Positions 20,804-32,810 of a stretch of 64,000 bases of DNA are shown here, piece by piece. Within the stretch, counting starts at the first letter, position 1; the number at the start of each line of letters is the position of its first letter. A program made the position numbers and the translations under genes. The notes beneath the pieces were generated by a model that did not search any database, was not told the DNA's origin, and saw only the letters and a program-made list of their open reading frames with translations. The stretch comes from Rapana venosa (Eukaryota > Mollusca > Gastropoda > Neogastropoda > Muricidae), in contig CM054165.1 in assembly GCA_028751875.1 (NCBI GenBank), positions 26,821,025 through 26,885,024 on the forward strand, read 5' to 3'.

Positions 20804-21142
20804 GCAAATGTGTGCAGTTGTTTGATCCCCGTTTGGGCCGGAATATCCCCCCCCTCCCCCCACTCATCCATTGCACCATGAGTGGTCTGGGTGCTAGTTT
20901 TTCGGAAGAGACTATAAACCAAGGTCCTGTGTATTACACAAAATTATTTAGCGCTCGTAAAAGAACCCACTGCAACAAGAGTTGTCCTTTGCAAAATTCT
21001 CTAGAAAAAAGCCACTCTGATAAGGAATGAAGTACAGTTGCAGACAGAAAAAGGGTGGCGCTGCTCTTGTGGCGACGCATTCTCCCAGGGAAAGCAGCCC
21101 GAATTTCATGCAGGGAAATCTGCCGTGTCTTAGAATGGTGTG
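20804..21142 (+). mobile_element. SINE-1 copy, first of a double-SINE unit
   Basis: The tail changes to 'agaatggtgtg', and a short ACAAT tract (21143-21194) leads to a second SINE 3' end. Confidence 0.78.
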
Positions 21143-21194
21143 CAATAAAATGCAATACAATATAATACAATACAACAAAATACAATACAATATG

Positions 21195-21305
21195 TAGACA
21201 GGAAAAGAAAGAATGGGTGGTGCTACTCTTGTGGTGACAAGCTCTCCCCAGGGGAGAGCAGCCCGAATTCCACGCAGAGAAATCTGCCGTGACTTAAAGT
21301 GGTAT
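21195..21305 (+). mobile_element. SINE-1 3' fragment, second in the unit
   Basis: Only the last ~110 bp, from 'gtagacaggaaaagaaaga' through the hairpin. Its tract is 21310-21490. Reverse module X follows, carrying an (AAT)n run at 21634-21658, then module Y at 21727-21812. Confidence 0.78.
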
Positions 21306-21904
21306 AGGCTTACAATACAATACAGTACAATACAATATAATAAATACAACACAATACAAAACAACACAATACAAAACAATATGATACAATACAGTACAAT
21401 ACAACTCAATAACACAAGACAGGACAACACACAACACAATACGATATGATACAATACAACACAGTACAACACAAGACAAAACACTACAACACAATCTTGC
21501 GCACACGTTAAAAACCCGTCCCGCTTTTCGGAAGAATAGGCTATTGTGTAATGATGTGAACAGATGACAAAATTTACAATACTGCATACACACGGGCACT
21601 GGATGAAAAGAAAGGACATGAGTGCTTATTCCATAATAATAATAATAATAATAATAATGTATGGAATTTTAACAGATTAAAATAAATGAAATATTAAACA
21701 ATAGGTTATGATACAACACAGTACAATACAATACTACTTCTTCCTGGAAAACTAAAACAGCAACTATTGTTGTGTGTTATATGGGCGAAAATGCGTCACG
21801 CTGCCGTTTAATACAACACAATACAGTACAATACAAATTACAATACAAGTGGACTGGAGTCAGCATGACATTGTTCTCTGTGAAGAGAAGCACTTTCTCC
21901 AGAT

Positions 21905-21994
21905 CCCGTGATAGCTCAGTTGGTAGAGCGGAGGACTGTAGAGGGCAAGTGGGAAGCAATCCTTAGGTCGCTGGTTCGAATCCGGCTCGCGGGA
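21905..21994 (+). tRNA. tRNA-Tyr-GTA: tRNA-Tyr (GTA)
   Basis: Canonical exons; the intron has a private GTGGGAAGCA. It is the counterpart of the corrupted copy at 39033-39116. Confidence 0.93.
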
Positions 21995-22170
21995 ATTTTT
22001 TATCTTATTTTTTTACTTTACAAAATTATTTATCTTTGCACTTTGTCAAACAGTGATGTAAGACATGTGTCATTGCCTACATTGAAACGTTGTGGATTTT
22101 GAAAATATTTGTTCTCAAAAAAAAATTTATCTTTGCGCATAAGCTATTTAATTTGTCAGTTATTGGTGTA

Positions 22171-22560
22171 ATAGCCGTCAGCGCCTGGGCTTTATCACAG
22201 TTCTTGATTAAACCATTGATGCTGGGGGCAACAGCAAGGTGAGAGGCTGTATGACCAGTGACTTTCCCACTCATGGAATTCCACTTTACAGCTTAGTCTT
22301 TAGTGATCGACTATGACTCTCTGACTAGGAGGCTTGACTCGCACAGTCCTTATGTGCTACAGCCCTGGGGGCTGGTTGGCCTTTGGAGAACATCTCCAAC
22401 GCTAACTGTCCTTATGCCCACTTGGCCGAGAGAGTGAGGATGTACTGTGGGCAAGGCATCTCCACTATAATCAAATTTCTGCCCAAATTCCGAAAACAGC
22501 AGCTGCCTCCTCTGCTGTTTTGGAGGTCATCGTCGGACACGACGGACAAACATACATTCT
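22171..22560. other. Non-array DNA replacing the SINE, unrecognised
   Basis: This stretch replaces the usual SINE and has its only relative at about 39.26-39.6 kb. It includes an inverted repeat with arms AAAACAGCAG (22493-22502) and CTGCTGTTTT (22512-22521). Open frames on either strand show no recognisable domain. Confidence 0.6.
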
Positions 22561-22779
22561 GCTATCCCCAGAGTTCTCAGTATATTCGACATCAGTTTTC
22601 AGAATGGGGATATTGTGCTATCCCCAGAGTTCTCAGTACATACGACCTTAGTTTTCAGAATGGGGATATTGTGCTATTCCCAGAGTTCTCAGTACATTCG
22701 ACATTAGTTTTCAGAATGGGGATATTCTGCTATCCCCAAACTCTCGGCATAGTCGACGTTAGCTTTCAGAATAGGGATA
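22561..22779 (+). repeat. 56-bp minisatellite, four copies
   Basis: Copies start at 22561, 22617, 22673 and 22729, each beginning 'gctatccccagagttctcag' or a close variant and ending 'tttcagaatggggat'. The last copy is the most diverged. Reverse module X (22818-22985) and Y (23038-23115) follow. Confidence 0.88.
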
Positions 22780-23211
22780 ATACACAGTACAAGACAATAA
22801 GACAAAACACTAGAACACAATCTTGCGCACACATTAAAACCCATCCCGCTTTTCGGAAGAGTAGGCCGTTGCGTATCGATGGGAACAGATGACAAAATTT
22901 ACAATACTGCATACACACGGTCACTGGATGATAAGAAAGCACATGATTGCTTAGTCCATTATCCTCGAAATAAAAGATTAAAATAAATAAAAAATTAAAC
23001 AATAGGATATGATACAACACAGTACAATACAATACAATACTTCTTTGTGGAAAACTAATACAGCAACTGTTGTCTGTTATATAAGCGAAAATGCGTCACG
23101 CTGCCGTTTAATACAACACAGCACAGTACAATACAATACAATACAATACAATACAAGTGGACAGGGTCAGCATGACATTGTTCTCTCTGAAGAGAAGCAC
23201 TTTCTCCAGAT

Positions 23212-23301
23212 CCTGTGATAGCTCAGTTGGTAGAGCGGAGGACTGTAGAGGGCAAGTGGAAAGCTATCCTTAGGTCGCTGGTTCGAATCCGGCTCGCGGG
23301 A
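23212..23301 (+). tRNA. tRNA-Tyr-GTA: tRNA-Tyr (GTA)
   Basis: The acceptor starts CCTGTGA, giving a T3-G70 wobble pair, which is tolerable. The copy at 40165 shares it. Confidence 0.9.
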
Positions 23302-23334
23302 ATTTTTTAGATTTTATTTAATTTTAAAAATTAT

Positions 23335-23575
23335 TCATTTATTTATTAATTAATTTATTATTTATTTATTTATTTATACCACTTTAAGTCACGCAGATTT
23401 CTCTGCGTGAAATTCGGGCTGCTCTCCCGGGAGAGCACGTCGCCACAAGAGCAGCGCCACCCATTTTTCCCCTTTTTTCCTGTCTGTAACAGTATTTGTT
23501 TCCCTATCAGAGGGACAACTCTCTTGTTGCCGTGGGTTCTTTTACGTGCGCTAAATAATTATTGTGCAACACTCG

Positions 23576-23606
<31 letters not shown>

Positions 23607-23746
23607 TAGCGCCCATACCACCACTCATGATCTAATGGATGGGAGAAAAGTTTCGGGTCCAAACGGGATACGAACCACCGCACACTTCCGACCCGGACTT
23701 TTCCTCTTTCTAGACAGGCGCGTTACCTCTAGACCACTGATCCACC
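23335..23746 (-). mobile_element. Full-length SINE-1, inverted
   Basis: On the minus strand it starts with the tRNA-like head ('ggatcagtggtctagagg' A-box region), has 'gtggttcgtatccc' as a weakened B box, the core 'gtctttcggatgagacgata', and a 3' hairpin with arms TCACGCAGA and TCTGCGTGA and loop GAAA (23389-23410). It ends in an A/T-rich AAAT-type tail (23335-23377). A copy is at 40288-40701. Confidence 0.85.
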
Positions 23747-23944
23747 TATATTTGCACTTTGTCAAATATTGATGTAAGACATGCGTCAACGCGTACATTA
23801 AAACGTTGTGAATTTCAAAAATATTTTCATTTCAAGAATTATTTACTTTCTCCGTTATTGGTGTAAGCTAAGTGTCAATGCCTACATTAAAACGTTGTTA
23901 TGTATTGGAATGTTATGTTGATAATACCATGAAAAGGTTGGGTT

Positions 23945-24292
23945 GGAAGTGTGGAGTGGTTCGATCCCTGTTTGAGCCCCAATATCCCCACCCCCCACCA
24001 TCCATTAGACCACGGGTGGTGGTCTGGGTGCTAGTCTTTCAGATGAGACGATAAACCGAGTTCCTGTGTGTTACACAAAATGATTTAGCCCGCGTAAAAG
24101 AACCCACGGTTACAAGAGAGTTGTCCCTGGGAAACTTTTGTAGAGAAAAAGCCACTCTGATAGGAAATCAAGTACAGTTGCAGACAGGAAAAGAAATTAA
24201 TGGATGGCGCTGCTCTTGTGCCCACGGGCTCTCCCTGGGGAGAGCAGCCCAAAAACTCATGTAGAGAAATCTGCCGTGACTTAAGTAGTATA
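23945..24292 (+). mobile_element. SINE-1 copy
   Basis: Body with 'gcccaaaaactcatgtag' in place of the usual 'gcccgaatttcacgcag'. ACAAT tract 24296-24450, reverse X 24450-24605, pure ACAAT run about 24622-24685. Confidence 0.78.
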
Positions 24293-24839
24293 GGCCTACA
24301 AAACAATACAGTACAATACAATATAATATAATACAACACAATACAATACAACACAATAGAAAACAATATGGTACAATACAACACAATACGATATGATACA
24401 ATACAACACAGTACAACTCAACAAGACAAGACAACACAATACAACACAATCTTGCACACATGTTAAAACCCGTCCCGCTTTTCGGGAAGAGTAGGCCATT
24501 GTGTACCGATGTGAACAGATGACCAAATTTACAATACTGCATACACACGGGGACTTATTGAAAAAACCCCCACTTCCATTATCCTCCATATAAAAGATTT
24601 TTAAAAAACCAATATGATATGATACAACACAGTACAATACAATACAATACAATACAATACAATACAATACAATACAATACAATACTTCTTCTTGGAACGC
24701 TCAGACAACAGCTGTTGTTTGTCTGTTATATGAGCGAAAATGCGTTACGCTGCGTTTAATACAACACAATACAGTACAATACAAGTGGGCTGGGTCAGCA
24801 TATCATTGTTCTCTCTGAAGAGAAGCACTTTCTCCAGAT

Positions 24840-24929
24840 CCCGTGATAGCTCAGTTGGTAGAGCGGAGGACTGTAGAGGGCAAGTGCAAAGCTATTTTTA
24901 GGTCGCTGGTTCGAATCCGGCTCGCGGGA
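24840..24929 (+). tRNA. tRNA-Tyr (GTA), weakened anticodon stem
   Basis: The 3' half of the anticodon stem reads TTTTT instead of TCCTT, so two G-C pairs become G-T. The copy at 41795 shares it. Confidence 0.85.
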
Positions 24930-25202
24930 ATTTTTTTTATTTTATTTTGTAATTTTAAATTTATTTCTCTTTGCACTTTGTCAAATATTGATGTAAGACA
25001 TGTGTCATGCCTACATTAAAACGTTGTGGATTTGAAAAAATATTTTTTTCATTTAAAAAATAATTTATCTTTGCGCATAAGGTATTTACTTTGTCAGTTA
25101 TTGATGTAAGCTAAGTGTCAATGCCTACATTAAAACGTTGTTATGTTTTGGAATATCATGTTAATATTCGCATGAAAGGGTTGGGTTGGGTTGGGTTGGG
25201 TT

Positions 25203-25540
25203 GGAAGTGTGGGGTGGTCCCCGTTTGGGCCAGAAGTCCTCTCCCCCCCCTCCTCCCGTATCCATTAGAGCATTAATGGTTTGGGTGCTAGTCTTTTGGA
25301 AGAGAAGATAAACCGAGGTCCCGTGTGTTACACAAAATTATTTAGCGCACGTAAAAAAAACCCAGGACAATAAGAGAGTTGTCCCTTGCAAAATTCTCTA
25401 GAAAAACGCCACTCTGATAAGAAATGACATATAGTTGAAGACAGAAAAAGGGTGGCGCTGCTCTTGTGGTGATGCCTTCTCCCTGGGAAAGCAGCCCAAA
25501 TTTCACTCGGGGAAATCTGCCGTATCTTAGAATGGTGTAC
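25203..25540 (+). mobile_element. SINE-1 copy, flanked by LINE-B
   Basis: Complete to 'gaatggtgtac'. LINE-B then interrupts the short ACAAT tract that follows it. Confidence 0.78.
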
Positions 25541-25548
25541 AATACAAT

Positions 25549-26586
25549 CACTCACTCACTCATCCCTTGGTCGGGACGACCGTTGGGGTACCTGCACGGA
25601 CGCTGCAAGTGGACCGCCAAATGGGTCAGTCCTGGGCTGTTTTCAGGAGGTTTGGTACAGTGAGGCCGGTCCACTCCTTGATGTTGGATATCCAGCTTTT
25701 GCGTGGTCGTCCCTGCCTCCTTGCTCCTTCCACCATTCCCTGCAGGACTGTCTTTGACAGGCTGTTATGCCTTGTTGTGTGGCCAAACCACTTCAGTTTC
25801 CTCCGTTTGACTGTATCTAGCAATGGTTCTTGTTTGCCAGCCAGTGCCTCGATCTGCTGCCAGACGTAGTCATTGGTTTTACGGTCTCTGTAGGTAATGT
25901 TCAGGATCCGCCTGAGGCACTTCATCTCAAAGGCTTGAATTCGACGTTCTAGATCGGCAGTAAGTGTCCATGCTTCACAGCTGTACAAGGCAATGGATGT
26001 GACGAGTGCCTTGTAGTCTGACCTTAGTGTGGGTTCTGATGTTGTGGTTTCTCCACACTTTCGCCAGCTTAGTCATGGAGGAGAGTGCCACAGCAAGTCT
26101 GATCTTCACCTCTTGTGTGCTCGTACCTTCTTTGGTGACGACTGCTCCAAGGTACTTGAAAATTTCTACCTCCTCTAGTGTCTCGCCACTCATCTTGATG
26201 CTGGTGGGAGTGGTTGGTGTAGTACTGTTCACTAGGATCTTGCTCTTTTCCGTGCTGATCTCCATACCGTGGGCATTGGCTGATGTTTCCAGTCTGGTGG
26301 TGAGATCCTGGAGTTCTTCTTCACTGCGGCCCATGAGATCGATATCGTCTGCGAATCGAAGATTGCAGACTGGCCTTCCTCCTATTGTGATTGTGGTCTT
26401 GAAGTCAAGGAGGGCCTCCTGCATGATGTTCTCCAGGAACACGTTGAAAAGAACGGGGGATAGCGGGCAGCCTTGTCGAACTCCAACTGAAGTCCGGAAG
26501 AACTCCCCGATTTCTCCACCCATGAGGACTGCACTGTGGGAGCTGTCATACAGCGCCTGGATGACTTGAATCAGGTCCTCGTCGAA
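25549..26586 (-). mobile_element. LINE-B, 5'-truncated non-LTR retrotransposon (copy 1)
   Basis: The element sits inside an ACAAT tract. Its 3' end is a short (TGAG)n tail (25549-25560 on the minus strand). The 5' end is cut inside the reverse-transcriptase domain. Target duplication cannot be separated from the repetitive tract. The second copy at 42505-43542 arose with the surrounding segmental duplication, not by a second insertion, because both flanks match. Confidence 0.85.
25626..26523 (-). pseudogene. Reverse transcriptase fragment of LINE-B, frameshifted
   Basis: The first frame (25975-26523) begins within the palm and carries GVRQGC, NLRFADDID (catalytic Asp pair) and KYLGAV. It then shifts frame near 25980 into a second frame (25626-25988) with CEAWTLTADLERR, KWFGHTTRHN and a basic RRQGRPRKSW end. 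Without fingers and first catalytic Asp it cannot be active. The FADDIDLMG and GRPRKSW signatures are close to LINE-C and LINE-D and differ from LINE-A. Confidence 0.85.
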
Positions 26587-26605
26587 TAAAAATACAATAC
26601 AATAT

Positions 26606-26717
26606 GTAGACAGGAAAAGAAAGAATGGGTGGCGCTATTCTTGTGACAACGAGCTCTTCCCAGGAAGAGCAGCCCGAATTCCATGCAGAGATATCTGCTG
26701 TGACTTTAAGTGGTGTA
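26606..26717 (+). mobile_element. SINE-1 3' fragment
   Basis: Second SINE end of the unit, as at 21195. Tract 26724-26890, reverse X 26888-27055, Y 27151-27230. Confidence 0.75.
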
Positions 26718-27312
26718 GGCCTGCAATACAATACAGTACAGTACAATATCATAAATACAAAAACAACACAATACAACAGATACTATGCAGTAAAACTCAA
26801 CAACACAAGACAGGACAATACACAACAACACTATACGATATGATACAACACAGTACAACACAACAAGACAAGACAAAACACTAGAACACAATCTTGCGCA
26901 CATGTTAAAACCCGTCCCGTTTTTCGGAAGAGTAGGCCGTTGCGTACCAATGGGAACAGATGACAACATTTACAATACTGCATACACACGGGCACTGGAG
27001 GAAAAGAAATGCACATGAGTTGCTTAGTCCATTATCCTCAGAATAAAAGTTTAAAATAAATAACAAATTAATCAATAGGATATGATACAACACAGTACAA
27101 TACAATACAACACAGTACAATACAATACAATACAATACAGTACAATACAATACTTCTTTGTGGAACGCTCAGACAGCAACTATTATTGTCTGTTGTATGA
27201 GCGAAAATGCGTCACACTGCCGATTAATACAACACAATACAGTACAATACAATACAAGTGGACTGGGTCTGCATGACATTGTTCTCTGTGAAGAGAAGCA
27301 CTTTCTCCAGAT

Positions 27313-27402
27313 CCCGTGATAGCTCAGTTGGTAGAGCGGAGGACTGTAGAGGGCAAGTGCAAAGCAATCCTTAGGTCGCTAGTTCGAATCCGGCTCGCGG
27401 GA
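27313..27402 (+). tRNA. tRNA-Tyr (GTA), T-stem mismatch
   Basis: T arm reads GCTAG (A52-C62 mismatch), which also changes the first base of the B box. Shared with 44314. Confidence 0.85.
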
Positions 27403-27670
27403 ATTTTTTTATTTTATTTTTGTGATTTTCAATTTATTTCTCTTTGCACTTTGTCAAATATTGATGTAAGACGTGTGTCATTGCCTACATTAAAACGTTG
27501 TGGATTTGAAAAAATATTTTTTCATTTAAAAAATAATTTATCTTTGCGCATAAGGTATTTACTTTGTCAGTTATTGATGTAAGCTAAGTGTCAATGCCTA
27601 CATTAAAACGTTGTTATGTTTTGGAATGTCATGTTAATATTCGCATGAAAGGGTTGGGTTGGGTTGGGTT

Positions 27671-28012
27671 GGAAGTGTGGGGTGGTCCCCGTTTGGGCCA
27701 GAAGTCCTCTTCCCCCCTCCTCCCGCATCCATTAGAGCATTAATGGTCTGGGTGCTAGTCTTTTGGAAGAGAAGATAAACCGAGGTCCCGCGTGTTACAC
27801 AAAAATTATTCAGCACACGTAAGAAAAAATACCTAGGGCAACAAGAGAGTTGTCCCTTGCAAAATTCTCTATAAAAAAAAGCCACTCTGATAAGGAATGA
27901 CATACAGTTGAAGACAGAAAATCGGTGGCGCTGCTCTTGTGACAATGCATTCTCCTAGGGAAAGCAGCCCGAATTTCATGCAAGGAAATCTGCAGTATCT
28001 TAGAATGGTGTA
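27671..28012 (+). mobile_element. SINE-1 copy, double-SINE unit
   Basis: Same layout as 25203-26717 but without LINE-B, so it shows the empty insertion site. The second SINE end is 28069-28180. Reverse X 28372-28535 runs straight into a truncated module Y. Confidence 0.78.
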
Positions 28013-28068
28013 CAATACAATGCAATACACTATAATACAATACAATACAACAAAATACAATACAATAT

Positions 28069-28180
28069 GTAGACAGGAAAAGAAAGAATGGGTGGCGCTA
28101 TTCTTGTGACAACGAGCTCTTCCCGGGGAGAGCAGCCCAAATTCCATGCAGAGAAATCTGCCGTGACTTAAAGTGGTGTA
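28069..28180 (+). mobile_element. SINE-1 3' fragment
   Basis: Second SINE end of the unit, from 'gtagacagg' to 'gtggtgta'. Tract 28187-28372. Confidence 0.75.
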
Positions 28181-28671
28181 GGCCTGCAATACAATACAGT
28201 ACAATACAATATCATAAATACAACACAACACAATACAACACAATACAAAACAATACGATACAGTACAGTACAACTCAACAACACAAGACAGGACAACACA
28301 TAACAACACAATACGATATGATACAATACAACACAGTACAACACAACAAGTCAAGACAACACACTTCAAGACAATCTTGCGCACACCTTAAAATCCGTTC
28401 CGCTTTTCGGAAGAGTAGGCCATTGTGTGCTGGTGGGAACAGATGAAAAAATTTACAATACTGCATACACACAGACACTGGATGAAAAGAAAGCACATGA
28501 GTACTTAGTCCATTATCCTCGAAATAAAAGATTAGTCTGTTATATGGGCGAAAACGCGTTACGCTGCCGTTTAATACAAAACAATACAGTACAATACAAA
28601 TTACAATACAATACAAGTGGTCAGGGTCAGCATATCATTGTTCTCTCTGAAGAGAAGCACTTTCTCCAGAT

Positions 28672-28761
28672 CCCGTGATAGCTCAGTTGGTAGAGCGGAG
28701 GACTGTAGAGGGCAAGTGCAAAGCTATCCTTAGGTCGCTGGTTCGAATCCGGCTCGCGGGA
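28672..28761 (+). tRNA. tRNA-Tyr-GTA: tRNA-Tyr (GTA)
   Basis: Canonical, intron GTGCAAAGCT. The first T5 lies about 10 bases past the gene. The duplication shared with 45673 stops just after it. Confidence 0.93.
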
Positions 28762-29027
28762 ATTAAAAATTTTTATTTTTAAAATTTTAAAAGTATTTAT
28801 CTTTGCACTTTGTCAAATATTGATGTAAGACATGTGTCATTGCCTACATTAAAACGTTGTGGATTTTAAAAATATTTTTTCATTTTTCAAAAATTATTTA
28901 TTTTTGGGCATAAGCTATTTACTTTGTCAGTTATTGATGTCAGCTAAGTGTCAATGCCTACATTGTTATGTTTTGGAATGTTATGTTGAAAATGCCATGA
29001 AAAGATTGGGATGGGTTGGGTAGGGTT

Positions 29028-29377
29028 GGAAGTGCGCTGTGGTTTAATCACTGTTTGGGCCAGAATGTCCCCCCCTCCACCCCCATTCATTAGACCACGG
29101 GTGGTGGTCTGGGTGCTAGTCTTTCAGATGGAATGATAAACAAGTCCTGTGTGTTACAAAAATTTATTTAGCACACGTAAAAGAATGCACGGCTACAAGA
29201 GAGTATTCCCCGAAAAGTTTTGTAGAAAAAAGGCACTTTGACAGGGAAACAAGTACAGTTCAAGTCAGGAAAAGAAAAAAACTAATGGGTGGCGCTGCTC
29301 TTGTGGCGACGTGCTCTCCCCAGGGAGAGTAGCCCGAATTTCAGGCAGAGAAATCTGCCGTGACTTAAAGTGGTATA
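29028..29377 (+). mobile_element. SINE-1 copy
   Basis: Simple unit without modules X or Y. ACAAT tract 29378-29612. Confidence 0.8.
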
Positions 29378-29679
29378 CAATATAATACAATACAATACAA
29401 AACAATACAATACAACACATTGCAACAAAACATATTACATCAATACACAACACAATACAACACAACACAATACAACACAATATCATAAAACACAATACAA
29501 TGCAATACAACACAGTACAATACAACACATGATACAATACAGTACAATACAACACAAGACAGTATAATACTACACACATACAAGACAAGACAGCACAATA
29601 CACTTACAATACAAGGACTGATAAGAGACTAGGGTCAGCATCACATTGTTCTCTCTGAAGAGAAGCACTTTCTCCAGAT

Positions 29680-29769
29680 CCCGTGATAGCTCAGTTGGTA
29701 GAGCGGAGGACTGTAGAGGGCAAGTGCAAAGCTATCCTTAGGTCGCTGGTTCGAATCCGGCTCGCGGGA
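29680..29769 (+). tRNA. tRNA-Tyr-GTA: tRNA-Tyr (GTA)
   Basis: Canonical, intron GTGCAAAGCT, same 3' flank type as 28672. Confidence 0.93.
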
Positions 29770-30041
29770 ATTAAAAATTTTTATTTTTTAAATTAAAACA
29801 ATTATTTATGTTTCCACTTTGCCAAATATTGATGTAAGACATGTGTCATTGCCTACATTAAAACGTTGTGGATTTTTAAAATATTTTTTCATTTTTCACA
29901 AATTATTTATCTTTGCGCATAAGCTATTTACTTTGTCAGTTATTGATGTAAGCTAAGTGTCAATGCCTACATTAAAACATTATGTTTTGGAATGTTATGT
30001 TGAAAATGCCATGAAAAGATTGGGATGGGTTGGGTAGGGTT

Positions 30042-30392
30042 GGAAGTGTGCTGTGGTTTGATCCCCGTTTGGGCCAGAATGTCCCCCCCCCTCCACCCCC
30101 ATTCATTAGGCCATGGGTGGTGGTCTGGGTGCTAGTCTTTTAAATGAAATGATAAACAAGTCCTGCGTGTTACAAAAACTTATTTAGCACACGTAAAAGA
30201 ACGCACGGCTACAAGAGAGTTGTCCTGGAAAATTTTGTAGAAAAAAGCCACTCTGACAGGGAACCAAATACAGTTCAAGTCAGGAAAAGAAAAAAACTAA
30301 TGGGTGGCGCTGCTCTTGTGTCGATGCGTTCTTCCCGAGGAGAGCAGCCCGAATTTCAGGCAGATAAATCTGCCGTTACTTAAAGAGGTATA
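30042..30392 (+). mobile_element. SINE-1 copy
   Basis: Simple unit, ACAAT tract 30393-30632. Confidence 0.8.
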
Positions 30393-30700
30393 CAATAGAC
30401 ATCAATATAATACAAAACAATGCAATACAAGGCAATGCAACACAACACAATACATTACAACACAATACAACACAACATCATAAAACACTACACAATGCAA
30501 TAAAACAAAACATGGTACAATACAACACAACACATGATACAATACAGTACAACACAACACAATACAACACAACACAGTACAAGACAGTACAATACAACAC
30601 ACACATACAATACAACACAATACACTACAATACAAGGACTGATAAGAGACTGGGGTCAGCATGACATTGTTCTCTCTGAAGAGAAGCACTTTCTCCAGAT

Positions 30701-30790
30701 CCAGAGATAGCTCGGTTGGTAGAGCGGAGGACTGTAGAGGACAAGTGGAAAGCAATCCTTAGGTCGCTGGTTCGAATCTGGCTCGCGGGA
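30701..30790 (+). pseudogene. tRNA-Tyr-like, several defects
   Basis: Acceptor begins CCAGAGA (two mismatches against TCGCGGG), the D arm has CTCGGTT, and the T arm has CTGGC. The anticodon and intron (AGGACAAG form) are kept. Most diverged of the full-length copies. Confidence 0.8.
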
Positions 30791-31058
30791 ATTGTTTATA
30801 TTTTATTTTTTTAATTTTAAAAATTATTGATCTTTGCACGTCAAATATTGATGAAAGACATGTGTCATTGCCTACATTAAAACGTGGATTTTGAAAATAT
30901 TTTTTGATTTTAAAAATTATTTATCTTTGTGCATAGGCTATTTATTTACTTTTTCAGTTATTCATTTTAAGCTAAGTGTCAATGCCTACATTAAAACGTT
31001 GTTATGTTTTGGAAAATTATCTTGATAAAATCATAAAAAGGTTGGGTTGGGTTGGGTC

Positions 31059-31410
31059 GGAAGTGTGCAGTGGTTTGATCCCTGTTTGAGCCAGAATATC
31101 CCCCCTCCCCTCCCACCCATTAGGTCACGGCAGGTGGTCTGGGTGCTAGTCTTTCGGATGAGATGATAAACCAAAGTCCTGTGTGTTACACAAAATTATT
31201 TAGTGCAGGTAAAAGAACGCACAGCTCAAAGAGAGTCGTCCCCGCAAAATTTTGTAGAAAAAAGCCACTCTGACAGGGAAACAAGTACAGTTCAAGTCAG
31301 GAAAAGAAAAAAAACTAATGGGTGGCGTTGCTCTTGTGGCAACATGCTCTTCCCGGGGAGAGCAGCCCGAATTTCAGGCAGAGAAATCTGCCGTGACTTA
31401 AAGAGATATA
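31059..31410 (+). mobile_element. SINE-1 copy
   Basis: Simple unit, ACAAT tract 31411-31652, ending in the 'ggactgataagagactggg' flank variant. Confidence 0.8.
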
Positions 31411-31717
31411 CAATACACATCAATATAATACAAAACAATACAATACAAAGCAATGCAACACAACACAATACATCACAACACAACAGAATACAGCACAATA
31501 TAATAAAACACAACACAATGCAATAAAACAAAACACGGTACAATACAACACAACACATGATACAATACAGTACAACACAATACAACACAACACAGTACAA
31601 GACAGTACAATACAACACACATACAAGACAACACAATGCACTACAATACAAGGACTGATAAGAGACTGGGGTCAGTATTATCATTGTTCTCTCTGAAGAG
31701 AAGCACTTTCTCCAGAT

Positions 31718-31807
31718 CCCGTGATAGCTCAGTTGGTAGAGCGGAGGACTGTAGAGGGCAAGTGTAAAGCAATCCTTAGGTCGCTGGTTCGAATCCGGCT
31801 CGCGGGA
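31718..31807 (+). tRNA. tRNA-Tyr-GTA: tRNA-Tyr (GTA)
   Basis: Canonical exons, intron GTGTAAAGCA, a very long T run after it. Confidence 0.93.
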
Positions 31808-32068
31808 ATTTTTTTTTTTTTTTTAAATTCTGAAAATTATTTATCTTTGCACTATGTCATTTATTGATGTAAGACATGTGTCAATGCCTACATTAAAACG
31901 TTGGGATCAAAAAAATATTTTTTTATTTTTCCAAAATTATTCATCTTTGCGCATAGGCTATTTACTTTGTGAGTTTATGACGTCAGCTAAGTGTCAATGC
32001 CTACATTAAAACGTTGTTATGTTTTGGAATGTTATGTTGATAATGGCATGAAAGGGTTGGGTTGGGTC

Positions 32069-32418
32069 GGAAGTGTGCGGTGGTTTGATCCCTGTTTGAA
32101 CCAGAATATCACCCCCCACCCACACCCATTAGACCACGATAGGTGTTCTGGGTGCTAGTCTTTCGGATTAGACAATAAACTGAAGTCCTCCTGTGTTACA
32201 CAAAATTATTTAGCGCACGTAAAAGAACGCACGGCTACAAGAGAGTCGTCCCTGCACAATTTCATAGAAAAAAGCCACTCCAACAGGATAATAAGTACAG
32301 TTCAAGTCAGGAAAAGAAAAAACTAATGTGTGGCGCTGCTCTTGTGGCGACGCCCTCTCCCCTGGGAGAGCAGCCCGAATTTCAGGCAGAGAAATCTGCC
32401 GTGACTTAAAGAGGTATA
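32069..32418 (+). mobile_element. SINE-1 copy, first of a 1,097-bp tandem pair
   Basis: Repeated at 33166-33515 and again at 48340-48689. ACAAT tract 32419-32746 contains a ~48-bp non-ACAAT insert (32526-32574). Confidence 0.8.
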
Positions 32419-32525
32419 CAATACACATCAATATAATACAAAACAAAACAATACAACGCAATGCAACACAACACAATACATAACAACACAACAGAATACA
32501 ACACAATATAATAAAACACGACACA

Positions 32526-32574
32526 CTGTTCACTGTTCACATAAGCTTTTCGCATAAGCTAAGGAACGTAACGT
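32526..32574 (+). repeat. Insert inside ACAAT tract
   Basis: The piece 'tgttcactgttcacataagc' followed by 'ttttcgcataagctaagg' interrupts the tract. Identical pieces are at about 33623-33671 and 48797-48845. The 'cgcataagct' part matches the AT-rich block next to tRNA genes, so it may be a scrap of unit sequence. Confidence 0.7.
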
Positions 32575-32810
32575 AAAACACGACACAATGCAATAAAAAC
32601 AACATGGTACAATACAACACAACACATGATACAACACAATACAACACAACACATGATCCATACAGTACAACACAATACAACACAACACAGTACAAGACAG
32701 TACAATACAACACACATACAATACAACACAATACACTACAATACAAGGCCTGACAGGTGGATATGGTCAGCATGACATTGTTCTCTGTGAAGGAAGCACT
32801 TTCTCCAGAT

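Noticed and set aside
22383..22892. 169-residue frame over the minisatellite
   Set aside because: The frame mostly follows the 56-bp repeat and continues into module X; no domain.
26006..26569. 187-residue plus-strand frames over LINE-B (also 42962-43525)
   Set aside because: Antisense shadows of the RT frame; no recognisable domain.
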